Positions 11,310 to 25,067 of a DNA stretch of 64,000 nucleotides are shown here, one piece after another (the first letter of the stretch is position 1; every line of letters starts with the position of its first letter). Source of the stretch: Cenococcum geophilum 1.58 (lineage: Eukaryota; Ascomycota; Dothideomycetes; Gloniales; Gloniaceae); the NCBI GenBank assembly GCA_001692895.1, contig KV748192.1:1116001-1180000 (forward strand). Direction: 5' to 3'. Below the pieces are notes generated by a model, which did no database searches, had not been told where the DNA came from, and saw only the letters and a list, made by a program, of their open reading frames with translations. The translations under genes and the position numbers were made by a program.

Positions 11310-13465
11310 TTTATATTAGGAATAATAATTTTTTAAGTTCTAGACGCTATTATTTAAAGTATTTAATAATTATAAGTAGTTCCTTATTATATATCTTATA
11401 ATTTAATTTAATAGGGGTAAGTTTCTAAAAGAGAAAGGCTACTAGGCGTAGCTTACCGTTTTTATTATATTATAATAACACTCCTCCTAGTATATAATTA
11501 GACAAGTCTATTTTAATAATATATTTAAGGTCCGAATTAAAGTAGGTAAGAATTAGAGTAGTTATAAAATGATATTTTAGGTTATTAAAAGCTTATTTAC
11601 ATTTAGTAGTCTATTTAAATCTTATATTCTTTCTTATTAAGTTTACTAATAGCTAAACAATTTTTAAGAAGTAATTAATAAATTAATAATAGAAATTTGC
11701 GAATTTTAGAAATCCTTAAATATTTTATATACTACTAGGACTTTCCTAGTTTATAATTATAGCGATTTTCTTAGGGTTTATTTTAATTCCGTCGCGGGAT
11801 ATAATTAGGCCTAAGTACATAACTTTAGACGCGTAAAACTTGCATTTCTTAATATTATATTATAAGCCCGCGTCTTATAGGCGTTTAAGGACTATTTAGA
11901 TATACTTTTAATACTTAAAAAGCGAAAATAAACAGATTAAGATATTATTAATATACGCGTTAATAAATATATTAAGGAATTTGCGAAGCGTATTATTAAT
12001 ATATTACTAAAACGTACTAGGACCGTTCTTTATACTAAATAGTATTACTAAGTATTTAAAAAGTCCCTATTATATACGGAAAGCTATATACTTCTTATCT
12101 TCTTTATAAACACGGATTTAATTAAAGGCAGTAACTACGTTAAGCTTTATAAAGTATTATACTTTTACTAAGTAGTTAAGCGTTTCTTAAAGTAGAGGAA
12201 TTAGATATTAGTTTTAAATTATATTTATATTTAGGGCTTAATAATTAATACAAAACCTTAAGCCTTCTTTAGGTTTCTTAATAAATAGTATAGGTAAGGT
12301 AAATAGTAATTAACTAGGGCGAATAAATCCTTTTTCTAGGTACTTTTTAAGGTATTATCGCATTATAAGTAGCACTTCTTATAATATACCGTATAATGGG
12401 CCGAACTTTAGTATTATACTAGGTTTAAGTTTTATCTTAAAATTATACTTATCTTAATGTGGAGGTAGTTAGTTTATAAATTATTTCTTAAACGTATTAA
12501 TTAGATTATAATATTCTTTAGGTATAAGAGGTTAAGGGTTAATATATTACTTTGGTTCTAACGCCTTCTTAATATCTTCTAGTATTATAGTAAAGATCTT
12601 ATAGTCTTATTTTCTTACTAATAAATAAAAGGGTGCGGCTTATATTATATAAATTTTAAGGGGTTTTAATATATTATCTTCGCATTCTTTACTATAATTA
12701 ATAGTTATAACTTTATTATATTAGTTTAAGGTTTATAGTAAGGGTAATTTATATTATATTAAATTTAAATAGTTATATATATGTTTATAGGGCAAGTAGT
12801 ATTTTAAGTAATAACTTCGGCAGTAAGTTGTATAAAATTTTAGTATTTCTTTAACCTAGCTAATTAAAGGGTTATATTGTTTTAGCTATCTATATTTAAG
12901 TATTACCTTATAATACTTTAAAGGTATTATAAATAGGGAAATGTATTTAAGGTATTTGCCTATTTATATCTTTATAAAAGTATAGTATATTAGTTTACTA
13001 TATATTAAAGGCTTACTATTAAAGCCTTATAGGCCTTAAGGCTTATTAAGTTTCTTTAAATTTAAGCGTTAAGTTTTTGTATAGTTTATATTAATAAAGC
13101 CTATACTAGTAGCTTCGCTATTTATAAGGATTTATACTTCCTTCTATTTTTTAAGTATTTAAATTTTGCCAAGTATATTAAGGGAGTTATATTATATATT
13201 AGCGCTAAAAGAGCCTAATACTTATACTTTTCTACTTCTTATCCTAAGGCGTAACTTAGCCCTAGGACAATTTATTTTCTAAATTAATTAAAGGTAAAAT
13301 GCTTTATAGCAACTAAGTATAATTTAAGGACTAAGAGGAACTACATTAGACCTTTTTAAAACGGTAAGTTTAGCAATTTCTTTAAATATATCCCTTTTTA
13401 CTATATCCAAAGTATTCTCTATTTATAGCTTATATTTTTTATTTATTAGTTCCTAAAAGTATATA

Positions 13466-13886
13466 TATTACGGACGCTTTAAGTACAATGTTACGACTAC
13501 TTGGAGAGGAGTTAGAAAAAGCTAGTTGGTTAATATAAGCACGGTCTAGGATGGAACCCGTAGAACTATATAATAAAGAATAGTAAGCGAGTTATATAAT
13601 ATGCTATGTATTAAACAAGAGGAATAAGAGGAACTTACGTACCTTATATATAACGCGTATATTACGTATAAGAAGGATTTTATAGGAGTACGGTCGTGTA
13701 TTTAAGGACCCTTAGTCCCTACCTAAGTAGTTCCTTCCTTATAGTAATTCTTAGAATATAATTAGAGTTAATCTATTAAGCAACTACTCCACTAGTTATT
13801 ATTACGTTGTTAACTTATTTGCAATACCTATACACCTAGCCTATTAACAGGACCTACTGTAGTACCTACTACAAGGTTCCGTTACA
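13466..13886 (+). repeat. 5' LTR of chromovirus C
   Basis: This 421-bp LTR pairs with 20767-21187. It also matches, in reverse orientation, the LTRs of element E. Confidence 0.88.
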
Positions 13887-16800
13887 CAATTACTATCTAG
13901 TTATAGTTTTAATAAGTTAAATAATATGCCACTAAAAGCAGCTACTATAACGCCATTAACGGCAGTAATTACTTTAAGGTTAAGTAACACTAGTATAGCA
14001 AATACTAATTCACAACAACCTGTGACGGTTGGATAACTATAAGAGATAGTTAACTAGTTAATAGAGAATAATGCGATATTTAAATAAAGGATTAATGGGA
14101 TAGGGGTAGTAAAGATTAAGTTACCTTTAATTAAGAGATTCTTAGGAGAAAGGTTAAAGCTTAAAGGATTTCTTATATAAATACACTTTAAAGTTACGCA
14201 AGAAGGAGCGAAACTACTAATACCTATGGATTAAATAGCTTATGCAGGACTATTCCTATTAGGAAGAGTACTTAAATAGTTTAAGCCTTACCTTATAGAA
14301 ATATAGGCGAATGGAATAATAACTACTAACTAAGAGGTGCGGTTTATATTTTTAAGTTAGGAAGGATTTATAGAGCAACTTATATAGATATTTAGAGATC
14401 TGGAGGTAGTAACTATAGCGAAAAGAAAACTCTAAGACATTACGTAATAAATCTTAGTAATTAAGTACACTATACAGTTCTAAACGCTAGCTATATAAGT
14501 TAAGTGGAATAATAAGGCGCTTATAGCATAGTATAAATAGGGACTTAAGGCTAAAGTCTAGGACGTAATTATCCTAATGGAAGATGCGGACACCCTAAGG
14601 GAGTTAATAGATTAAATAATTAAGATTAATAATTAGATCTACTAAAGGGAATAGACTAAGAGAGGTTAGGATAGAGTTTTATAGTTATATAAAACGTAGA
14701 GTACGTAATAACTAAAGCTAAGTTAAAAACTATGGTATGGCGCAGAGCTAATAGACCTAAGCGGTACTAAAGAAACCTATAAGAGATAGAGTAAGAAACT
14801 ATAAAAACCTAGAGGTTAAGGATCTAGTAATTATAGGACTAAGAAGTAAAGGCTAAACTAGGGATCTTAGTAGCAGAAGATATTTAGGCGGACTCTATAA
14901 TAAAGTTAGTGGTTTAAGGATAGAGCTTATATAAATTGCGAAAAATAAGGTTACTTTGCTAGGGATTATAAAGATAGTTAGAGTCACTATATAATAAAGG
15001 GAACTAGACTAGTAGAAGACATATATATATAGAGGGTTAATAGTGTACTATAAGGAACAAAAGAGTGTTTAATTAGAAGTTTTATATTTTGTTATAATAA
15101 CATATACCAAATTTATAAAGATGCTAAGTATGGTGTAAGCTATTAGCTATAAGAGCTAGAGTTAAAGGGACTTAGAGGAACTAAAGAGTTAGATAAAGAA
15201 CAAGATCAACTCTATAAGCTAAATTAAGATATTATAGTAACGTGCGGATAATAATTAGTAATAATAATAATAGAGTCGGAGTACTTATTAATTAATAGCA
15301 ATAAGGAAGAAAAAGGAACTAACTAGGGGTATCTAAACCTTAATAACGTAATAGAAGTAGAGACTAAGACTACCACTAAATATGGCTTAGTAACGGGTAT
15401 TATAACACCATTAGATACAATACCCATTGCTTTATAAAATAAAAGGAGTAATATCTAAAAGGGATTAAGTAAGCAGACGACTGCTAGTGCTAGCTTATTA
15501 CTTAATAAAGGCAAAAGGCCAACGGCATAAGATTCTTAAGATAAGATAAGTGAGATTTAAGACTTTTAGGACGAGATAAGAACACTATAGACGCCTAGTT
15601 AGACTAAGGCGGGAGCTAAGCTTAAGTTAGAAGCAAGCTTAGGATTAAGGATCTTATAGAACCAAGATTTCAATGCACAAATAAGGACTATTAATGAGAT
15701 TAAGAAGTAAGAAGACTTTAAGGATTTACTCGTAAGACGTAAAAAGAAAGAAACCATAGCAGAATTTAGAGTAAGAATTGCTGCATAGCAAGAGTAGAAA
15801 CTAGATAAGAGATCTAGTATGCTAGGTCGTATAAGGGATAGAGTACCTATACAAAGAATTACTAATAGGCCTAGAACAGGCACACTAAGAGCTAAGTAGC
15901 TTACCAAACTAGAAAAAGAAGAGGATCTAGGGATTCTAACTAGATTCGAAGAACGACATATAAAAGGCTGTCACAACGCAGTAATAAAAAGATACTTTCT
16001 TACGGATACGCCGTATATACTTAAAGGGCTGTACTAAAAGTGGTATAGATAGCGACACAACGATAAGTGGGAAGATTTCTATATATAGTTAGACGAGAAA
16101 GTTATTTAAGACTACCCGATTATAGAGAAGGCCATAACTTATATTAAAGGGGCCTTAATTATAATATTAAAGGATCTAGAGAAGCAATTAAAGGACTAGA
16201 AAAGTAAAAGGCAAATCTTAGTACCTATAAATAAAGTCGCAACGCTTAGATTAATATAAGAGAGGTTTAAACTTAAGGATAAAGACGAGCCAAGAGTTAA
16301 CCTAAGACACTAGGCACATTATATATTAGCATAGATTACGTGCGTAAATAATGCGTATAATATATATAGAGCACCTAAAGACAAAAATCGGAAGTATCTA
16401 ATAAGGATATATTAGATAATGGATAAGGCAAAATATTAAAACGCTAAGTATATACATAGTTAGCACTTAGTAGAAGTTTAAGGACAAGGGGACTTAATAC
16501 TTTAACTAGGAAGATTCCTTATAGAAGAATGCCTAGACGGATAATAGTAGTAGGAATATCCCAAGAATACGTGTCTATAGTATATTAAAGATAAAAAGCA
16601 AACTAAGTATTAGCCTAAGTTAGACTAAGTATAAATAGGATCTAGTAGCTAATAATTAAGAAAAGTAGAGGCCTATAGGACTAGAGGGAACTAGTAGTAG
16701 AGCCTTAAACCCTTAAAGGAATTTAAAGTTAACACCTAAATTTACAAGTTAAATAGTAAGATTAACAGTTTAAGGTATTAATAGATAGTAGAGCAATAAG

Positions 16801-19800
16801 GAACTATATTTTACTAATAACAGTTAAAAAAAATGGGATTACTATACAGGAAAAAGGAGCACCCTTACCTATTAGTAATAATTTTAGGAGATCCGATAGC
16901 CTATAGAGGAGGTATTATTAACCTTAAAATAGGACCTATTTAGTTAACCATTAAAGGGAGATAAGTTAAGATGTTTTTTAATATATTACTATTAGGAAAT
17001 AATAAGGCAGTATTAAAAATGCCTTAGTTACAGGAATACAATCTAAAGATTAATTAGGTTATAGGTTAGGTTAATATAAGGGATACTTAACGCCGTAAGA
17101 TATAATAATAAACTAAGTTAATATAGTACTAAGTAGGAGCAACCTACGAAGAAATAGAGAAAGGGCTAAGCTATATACTAAAGAGATACCATAAATATAG
17201 TAAAAAGTTATAGTTACTAGAAAGTAAAAAACTGTTAAAGTATATAGTATAGGACTATAAGATAGAGTTAAAACTAGGAATAAGTTTAAGGTTCTTTCTA
17301 ACCTATAAGCTTACTAAAGAAGAAGGTAGAGCATTAAAAGAGTTTATCTAAGAAAATCTATAAAAGGGATATATTAAACTATCGCAATTATTAGCGGGTT
17401 ATCCAGTACTGTTTGTACTAAAGAAAAATAGTAAGCTAAGGCTGTATATTAATTATAGACAGTTAAACAGTATTACTAAAAAGGATAGGTATCCTTTACC
17501 CTTAATTAGCGAAATCTAAAACAGGATAGGTAATGTATAAATCTTTACAAAGATAGATCTAAGATAGGCGTACTATTAGATTAAAATCAAGAAAGGCGAC
17601 GAATAAAAAGCAGCCTTTAGGTTAAAGGAAGGACTATATAAACTATTAGTTATACAATTTAGGCTTATAAACGCACTAGCGATATTCTAGAAGCGAATTA
17701 ATAGTGTATTAGGAGAATACTTAGATGAATTTGTTATAGTATATTTTGACAATATTATTATCTACTTAATAACTAAGGAAGAATATGGAGAACACGTTAA
17801 ATAGGTCTTAAAGAGGCTATAAAAAGAACAAATACTAGTAGTAATTAAGAAATGCGAGTTCTTTACTAGGAAGACTAATTTTATTAGATTTATTATTAAA
17901 CTAGGCAAGTTAAGTATAGACCTAAAGAAAATTAAAGCTATAGTTAATTAGTAAGAACTAGAAAACGTTACGTAGTTAAGATTATTCCTAGGGTTTTGCA
18001 ACTACTATAGGAGGTTTATAGTATAATAGTTAAAGAATATTAAGCCGTTTACTTAATTAATAAAGAAAGAGGAACTATAGATATAGGGAAACGAATAAAA
18101 GAAGTTGTTTATAGAACTTAAGGAGTTGTTTACCTAAAAATTAATCCTTAAGATCTACTAACTAAAGTTAGAAATGGTTGTAGAAATAGATATATTAGAC
18201 TTTATACTAGAAGTATACTTTATATAAAAATATAAAGATAGATAGCATCTAGTGGTATATTATAGTCGGAAGATAATACTATTAGAGTTAAACTATAACA
18301 TCTATAACAAGAAGTTGTTAGGTATAGTTATAGTACTAAAGAAATAAAGAGTATTCTTGCAAGGTATAGAAAAACTATTTATAGTTAAGACGGATTATAA
18401 AAACCTAATAGGATTCCTAACAATAAAGAAACTTAACTAAAGATAGGTTAGATGGGCAGAAACACTTATAGATTACTATTTTAAGATTTAGCATACTAAG
18501 GGTACAAATAATATGCGAGTAGACGCTCTAAGTAGAAAAGCTAAACTATAGAATAACGAAAAGCTATTAGGGGCTTTACTGCGAAAAGATATAGACGGGT
18601 TAATTAGGTATAATTATCCAAAAATTGCAGCCACTTAAGAAGATAAATTAGAAAAGGTTTATAAAATACTAGAAAGCCTTTAGGTATAAAGAATTCTAAA
18701 AGCATAACTAAAAGATTTATAGATGGATATATACGAAAACTGAGAAGTGAAGTATATCTTAAGAAGTATAGTAGAATACTTTATGGAGGAGTTTTATAAA
18801 GGAGTAACTTAAGGATATAATGGAGCTATAGGCTTAGTATTAAGACTCTAAGAGGAGTATATTATTAATAGAATCTAAAGGATAGCTAGGAAGGTTACTA
18901 AAGAATGTCTAGATTACTAAAGAAATAAACTAATAAGGTATAAGCTATATAGAGGGCTACAACTTATTAAAATACTAGAAAGACTATAGGAGGTTATATT
19001 ATAGGACTTTATTATTAAGTTACTAAAGTTAAGAGATTCTATTACCGGATAAGATTATAATACGATCTTAGTAATAGTAGATAAGCTTATAAAGTGGGGA
19101 TACTTTATAGCATATACGGAAGAAATCTTAGCGGAAGATATCGCTAGAATCTATATAAAAGAAGTGTTTATAAGATATAGAGTACTAAGCAAAATTATAT
19201 TAAATAGAGATTTAAGATTTATAGTAGCATTCTAAGAGGTATTCTTAGCGGAATAAGGAGTTAGAGCAGTAACTTTTACCGTATATTATTTATAGACAGA
19301 CGGTTAAATGGAAAGATTAAATTAAACACTAGAGCAGTATCTAAGGCACTATATTAATTACGTATAGAATAATTAGGTATTACTATTACTAGTTATATAG
19401 TTTGCATATAATACAATACTATAAAAAGGAATAGGTATGTTACTATTTAAAGCGAATTATAGATATAAGCCAAGAACATTATTATTGCTATATTAAGTAA
19501 AGAAAACGAGTAGTAGAGCTAAGTAAAGAATAGAGACTTTAATAAATCTTTATATAGACCTTATAGAAACAGCTAAGGAAGTATAATAAAGGATAAAAAA
19601 AAGTACTATAATGCTAAAAGATCTAAGGGACTAGATCTTAAGGAGGGAGATAAAGTATAGCTACTATATAAAAATTTTAAAAGTTAATAACTAAGTAAGA
19701 AGTTAGACTACGTTAGACTAGGACCTTTTAAAATTACGTAAAAGATTTCACCAGTTATATTTAAGTTAAACCTACTAGCTAAGATAAAGATCTACCCTAT

Positions 19801-20766
19801 ATAGTATATTGCAATGCTAGAGCTAGTATATAGAAATATTAAGCCACTGATTTATAAAGAAGACACGTATAAAGGATAGGAAGAAGACAAATAGTAAGTT
19901 TTAAAGATCGTTAGTTATAAGGATATTAACAACAAAATATAGTATAAGGTTAAGTAGATAGGCTATAATAAGACTACCTAGGAGCTACTATAGAATTTAA
20001 AGAACGCTATAGGAAAGGTATAGGAGTATTAGAAGAAAATAGGTTAGGTAATATTAATAAAGAAGGATTGCTAAAGAACAAGTCACCTAAAGGGGACTTA
20101 GGAAGAGCGACTGCCGAATTACTTAAAGTTGTTCCCTTTACCACAGAAAGAGAGTTAGTTCTCTCGTCACCTAGTTCCTGCAGACCTTATTCTATAAGCT
20201 TCCACTCCTTAAAATAAACTTTCTTACGCACTTTCTTAAGACAAAGCAGTTAAGTAGATGCCGTGATGCGAGTATCTAAGGCCTTCTGTTCTATATCTTA
20301 AGAACACTTAAGCTTAGTAAGGGCCTGCACTAGGTCGCCATCTAGCTTTATAGCGACAGTTTAAATACAAGACCCTATAACAAATTACTTAGGGAACTCG
20401 GAGACTATTAAGAATCGTAGAATACGTATACTTAGCATTAGAAGTAGAACGAACGTTATAAGAGGAACAAATATTTGCTTTAGTATACTCTAAATAAGAG
20501 GATAGTTGCTAAGATAAAGGGCTCACTAGCGTAATATAAACTAACCCCTCTTTCGCACAACAAGAACATAGAGACGGTATTATTTCACTAAGCGATAATA
20601 TAGTAGTAACAGTGCGAGCACAACGTTGCGCGTATAAAGAAGAAGATACTTTAGGTATAATAAGTAATAATATTAACCAAATTAACTAAACGGACATTAT
20701 ACCTCTAATGGACGACTTAGAGATATTAGGAATCTTTAAGGATAAAAATAAAGAGGAGGGAGATGG

Positions 20767-21187
20767 TATTACAGACGCTTTAAGTACAATGTTACGACTA
20801 CTTAGAGAGGAGTTAGAAGAAGCTAGTTAGTTAATATAAGTACGGTTTAGGATAGAACCCGTAGAACTATATAACGAAGAATGGTAAGCGAGTTATATAA
20901 TATACTATGCATTAAACAAGAGGAATAAGAGGAACTTACGTACCTTATATATAACGCGTACATTACGTATAAGAAGGATTTTATAGGAGTACGGTCGTGT
21001 ATTTAAGGACCCTTAGTCCCTACCTAAGTAGTTCCTTCCTTATAGTAATTCTTAAAATATAATTAGAGTTAATCTGTTAGGCAACCACTCCACCAGTTAT
21101 TATTACGTTGTTGACTTACTTACAATACCTATATACCTAGCCTATTAACAGGACCCACCGTAGTACCTACTATAAGGTTCCGTTACA
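20767..21187 (+). repeat. 3' LTR of chromovirus C
   Basis: This is the partner of 13466-13886, followed by the ATATA target duplication. Confidence 0.88.
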
Positions 21188-22258
21188 ATATAGAATTAAG
21201 TAGTATTAAGGTCCATAGGGTTATATATAGGGCTTTTTAATTTTAGAGATAGATCGCGCTTTAGGGTATATACTAGTTTCGTAGAGTTTTAAATATAAGG
21301 TATAGTTAGCTTTAGGAAATAAGTCTATTTATTATATTAAAGGTCCTTATTAATTTATTAATATATTATAGTAAATTTAGGTAAATCCTTTAGCAGTTCT
21401 CTACCTACTAACTATACTTTAATTTTATTTAAAATAGCTTAACGGAGAGTAGTAACTCTAGCGGCTTTATTCTAATCTAGTTTACTAATAAAGCCTAAAA
21501 ATTCCGAAAAGAAGCTAGTAAAGTCTTAGTTCCGTTATTATAGGGTTTTAAGTTTAGTAACAGCTATATATTTACGACTAGCGTTATTATATATTTATTC
21601 TAATAGAGAGATAAAGATTTTAAAATTAATAAAGGTACTGTTATAAAAGAATTAGTTTATAGTTTATATAGCGTCTTTACTTAAATAAGATATTCTATAG
21701 CTAATTTTACTAGCTTTAGTAGGGTATTAGTTATAGTTTATTAAAAGTTTAAGACGGAGCTTAGTTATAAAAGGATATAGGTTATTTTTATTTTTATTAA
21801 ATATTAGAGGGTTAGGGAGCTTTTTAGATTTTATAGTAGGTATTAGGTTTATTATAGGTATAAGTTAAGCTACTATTATTAGTTTGGGGTTTATATTTAA
21901 TAGGCCAGGTTTATATATAGTTATTTTAATTTTATTTATAGGTGTTGCTATTAGGGTTTTTAACATAAGTACTTTAAGATTACGGAGTTCTTTGTGGATT
22001 GCTTCTATTAATTACTAGTACTAAGCTTCTAATATTGCTTACTATTAGGCTAAAGCATCCGTAAAAGACTGTTATATTATAGTTAACTGTTCCCTAACTA
22101 GGGCTATAATACTTATAGTTAACGCAGTAGGTTTAAGTTTATTTACTATTTTAATAGTAGTTGTTTTAATATAATGTAATATAAGGGCGCAAAGAGACTT
22201 TAGGGAAGATTTAAAGGAATAATATAAATTCTATCTAAATCTAAGGGTATATAGCTCT

Positions 22259-22294
22259 NGCTAAGAANAAGATNTTANNTAAANAANAGAAAGN
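22259..22294. other. Cluster of ambiguous bases
   Basis: Several isolated N characters fall within 36 bp. Other single Ns lie at 26613, 33637, 33652 and 33658-33659. All are in repeats, so collapsed or poorly polished repeat copies are the likely cause. Confidence 0.9.
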
Positions 22295-23778
22295 AATAAT
22301 AAGAGAGTTATATATTAAATAGTTAGGGGTCTTAGTAGTTAATACGTGCGTATATACGTACGCGGTCTTTAACTAACTTTAATAGAATTTAATTAATCTA
22401 GTAGAACTTGGCAGAAGTTAATTAAGCTAGTAGAATTTGGTTAAAGCGTTAGAATTTATCTGTTAAGTGTTTTACCAAGACATTCCTACTGTAACTAGGC
22501 TAGTCCTGTTACAACTGCTAAGGATAAGGTAGATAAGGTAAATAAGACTAAACTACTAGAGCTATTAGCTAAAGAAGTTATAAGAATAGGCCTTTTTACC
22601 GTTCCTATTTTATAGAAGCCTATAGCCGCTGTTCCTAAGCTAGATCTTAAAGTTATTAACCTTTTAAATAAATTAATATTCGCCGCTTAGCGTACTAGTA
22701 AGCCTATTAGTAGCTTTAACGCAGGTAATAAATCTAATAATCTTCCTAACTAAGTTAAGGATAAGCGCTCTGCTTACTATATACTAGTAAATTAGATTAG
22801 TATAATATCTAGTAAATATAGATCTAAATAGAACCTACTAATTTAAGTATTTTTACTATTCTTTAGTATTAGTATATTTAAGAGGCTCGCTATTAACACA
22901 AACATATATATAGTATCTTAAAATGCTAGCGGATATTACTAATTAGGATAATATATAGGTAAATAATTATAGGTATAGAAGAAGACCTCTACTAGCGAAT
23001 TAATAATTTAGGTAGGGCTTATTATCTATATAGGCGTCTTTAAAGGTACTTAGGTGTAAGATCTTTAGGCTATAGATCCTAAATATCCTAGACACTTAAT
23101 CAGCTTATTTATAGGTTAGAAAAGATAGGAATAACTTAAGCGCTTTTTTTATATCTTACCACCTCTACTAAAGGGCGTTAAACGTTATATCTTTAAGAAA
23201 ATTAAGCCGTTAATAACTCATTTACGCGAGGCGTTTAGAAAGTACGTTATACCTAGATCTATAGTTAGCTTTAATAAAATAATAGTAAGGTTTACTAGAT
23301 AATCTATAGCTATAGTTAAATTACCTAGTAAGCTAATACTTAAGGGCTTTAAGATAATAAGCCTTTATTAATATAGATATTATTATAGCTATATATTTAT
23401 CTTACCTAGCTACTTTTTTAGGCTTTCTTCTTAAATAGATTATAAAGATATTATTCTCTTAAATACCTTTAAGTACGTCCTCTACCTTATCTAATAATTT
23501 CCTCTTTAAGCTTATCAATTTTGCCTATTTTTAAATAACTACTTTATAAATATTCCGTTACTCTAGGTACTTTAATAACTTAAAATTGCTATAGCTGGGA
23601 CGGCTTAATTAAACTTAAAGGACTATTTAAAGGTATATAAAAGGGTTAATAAAATAAAGGAAAGGCTACTATTTAATTTTATTATAGGAATAGTTATTGG
23701 CGTAATTAATCTAGTGCTTTTAACTATATAGTAGGATAAGAATTTAGTACGGTTTTTAATAATAGCTTACTTATATAT

Positions 23779-24158
23779 TGTTACGGGACACCCCTATAAC
23801 ACCTTATACACGTCCACCTATTTCTACTAACTTAGCAACTAGAGACCGACCACGAGACGGCAATCTAATAGCAATCTGCGGCAATCTGACGGCAACCTAC
23901 CGCATTCTACTATATTCTACTAAGTTCCACTAAGTTCTACTAAATCCTACTAAATTCTATTAGGACTACTACCTAAATCCTATTCTGCTTTATATATATA
24001 TTAACTAAGCAACTAAGTCTATAATATGTACCCTTTCTTCCTATTTTCCTACCTTTTTTCCTTATATAACGTCTTAACCTCCTTATATAGTTTATATATA
24101 TAGCTTAATAATATCTACCTTACTATATATTATCGCCGCTTATACTTACTCTATAATA
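23779..24158 (+). repeat. 5' LTR of element D
   Basis: It matches 29645-30034 over its whole length. It contains repeated TTCTACTAAG-like 10-bp units, one fewer than in the 3' LTR. Confidence 0.86.
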
Positions 24159-24808
24159 CTACGTTACGTTAATTACTTATACTACTGCCAATATGCAAAA
24201 CGAACCTAAAACTCCTATAATAGCCACCAGCATTATATCTGTACTTTAAAAACAATTAGTAAAGATATAGAAGTCTTTTATAGACGCCTTTATATAAAAC
24301 TAAGCTATTTTAAATTAACGATAAGCCAAATAAGAAGTACGATACTAGTAATTAATTAAGGACCTCTAAGAAGAAATCCGCACCCTTAAGATGCCTATGC
24401 TAGGACCTTAAGACCAAACGCTATTTCTAGAGATAAATACGCAAAACGTAAGCCCTAAACCCGCAGTAGTCTCTTACCCTAAGCCGACTACTATACTATA
24501 ATAATCCAAATAACTACTAGATCTCTTAGTATTTATTAATAAATAATAAGAGCTCTAATTATTTTTAAATTAGCTTAAAAATAAGCTAACTAGTAATACT
24601 AACCGCTACCTAACTAAAGCTAATTAACTCTATTACGCCCTAAGTTAACTAGGAGGAAAGGTAGCTAACCTTATTAAACCTTATTAGCCAAACTTAGTAT
24701 AAAGCCTAGTTATACTTTTTAAAGCTATATATAGTAACCCAAACCGCTAAGCTACTACTTAAAGGAAAATAAACTATATAGCTTAAGGAATAAAAGTTTC
24801 CTAGTATA

Positions 24809-25067
24809 TGTAAGGCACATTGCCAGGGTGTACAGTAGGGAGCAGGTAAGCCGAGCATAAGTCATAAGGAGAGTCGATGGAAGAGGACGATATGGTAATG
24901 AGGGTAGGTAATAGCCTCGTACAGAGAGAGACGAACCGATGAGGAGGGAAGGGCTGCAAGCCCGAGGTGCTTATAAGGAGGTGCCAAGGGCTAGCCGAAG
25001 GCTAGCCTTGGCGACCCCTAAGAGCCCCTAGGCGATGCAGCCGAGTAAGGGCCAAAATAACCCTTAT
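24809..25067. mobile_element. 259-bp GC-rich MITE-like insert in element D
   Basis: This block is clearly richer in G and C than the RIP-mutated Gypsy sequence on both sides, and it has no obvious RIP. A 6-bp duplication AGTATA lies on each side (24803-24808 and 25068-25073). Its ends form a weak inverted repeat: GTAAGG near the left end, and CCTTAT (complement ATAAGG) at the right end. It has no substantial ORF. Internal self-complementary pieces such as GGCTAGCCGAAGGCTAGCC (around 24991-25009) could fold. A short non-autonomous DNA element that arrived after element D was mutated is the simplest reading. Confidence 0.6.

Larger units (their letters stand above)
13466..21187 (+). mobile_element. 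Gypsy chromovirus C (full length, RIP-killed) inside element X
   Basis: The LTRs are 421 bp each (13466-13886 and 20767-21187), ending in GTTACA, with target duplication ATATA at 13461-13465 and 21188-21192. The internal order on the plus strand is typical. Gag-side sequence lies at about 13950-16700 and protease near 16750-17050. Reverse transcriptase lies at about 17380-17950, with [10 protein letters not shown] followed by a YFDNIIIY-type catalytic block. RNase H lies at about 18180-18540 (TDYKNL) and integrase at about 18880-19500. A chromodomain-like segment lies near 19890-20010. Extra sequence of unknown role fills the space before the 3' LTR. All parts are present in order, but the element is broken very many times. 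It is of the same family as element E. Confidence 0.87.
8250..22522 (-). mobile_element. Gypsy-like LTR element X, heavily decayed, split by elements B and C
   Basis: Read on the minus strand, the segments outside B and C give pieces of a Gypsy polyprotein. Gag-like sequence lies at 21193-22200, and protease-side sequence at about 12600-13460. Reverse transcriptase, with a recognisable NNILI motif, lies around 11850-12050. An RNase H piece containing TDYKNL is split by element B, near 8700-8783 and 11315-11420. The Gag part resembles that of element D. The right end (about 22300-22522), which ends in CTGTTACA, may be its 5' LTR. I found no partner LTR on the left, where the 3' end seems lost, so the left limit is uncertain. 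It is broken many times over. It is older than B and C, because both interrupt it with clean target duplications. Confidence 0.62.

Noticed and set aside
22300-22522. Firm call of a 5' LTR for element X
   Set aside because: The CTGTTACA end and minus-strand orientation fit, but no partner LTR was found, so only a tentative remark was kept.
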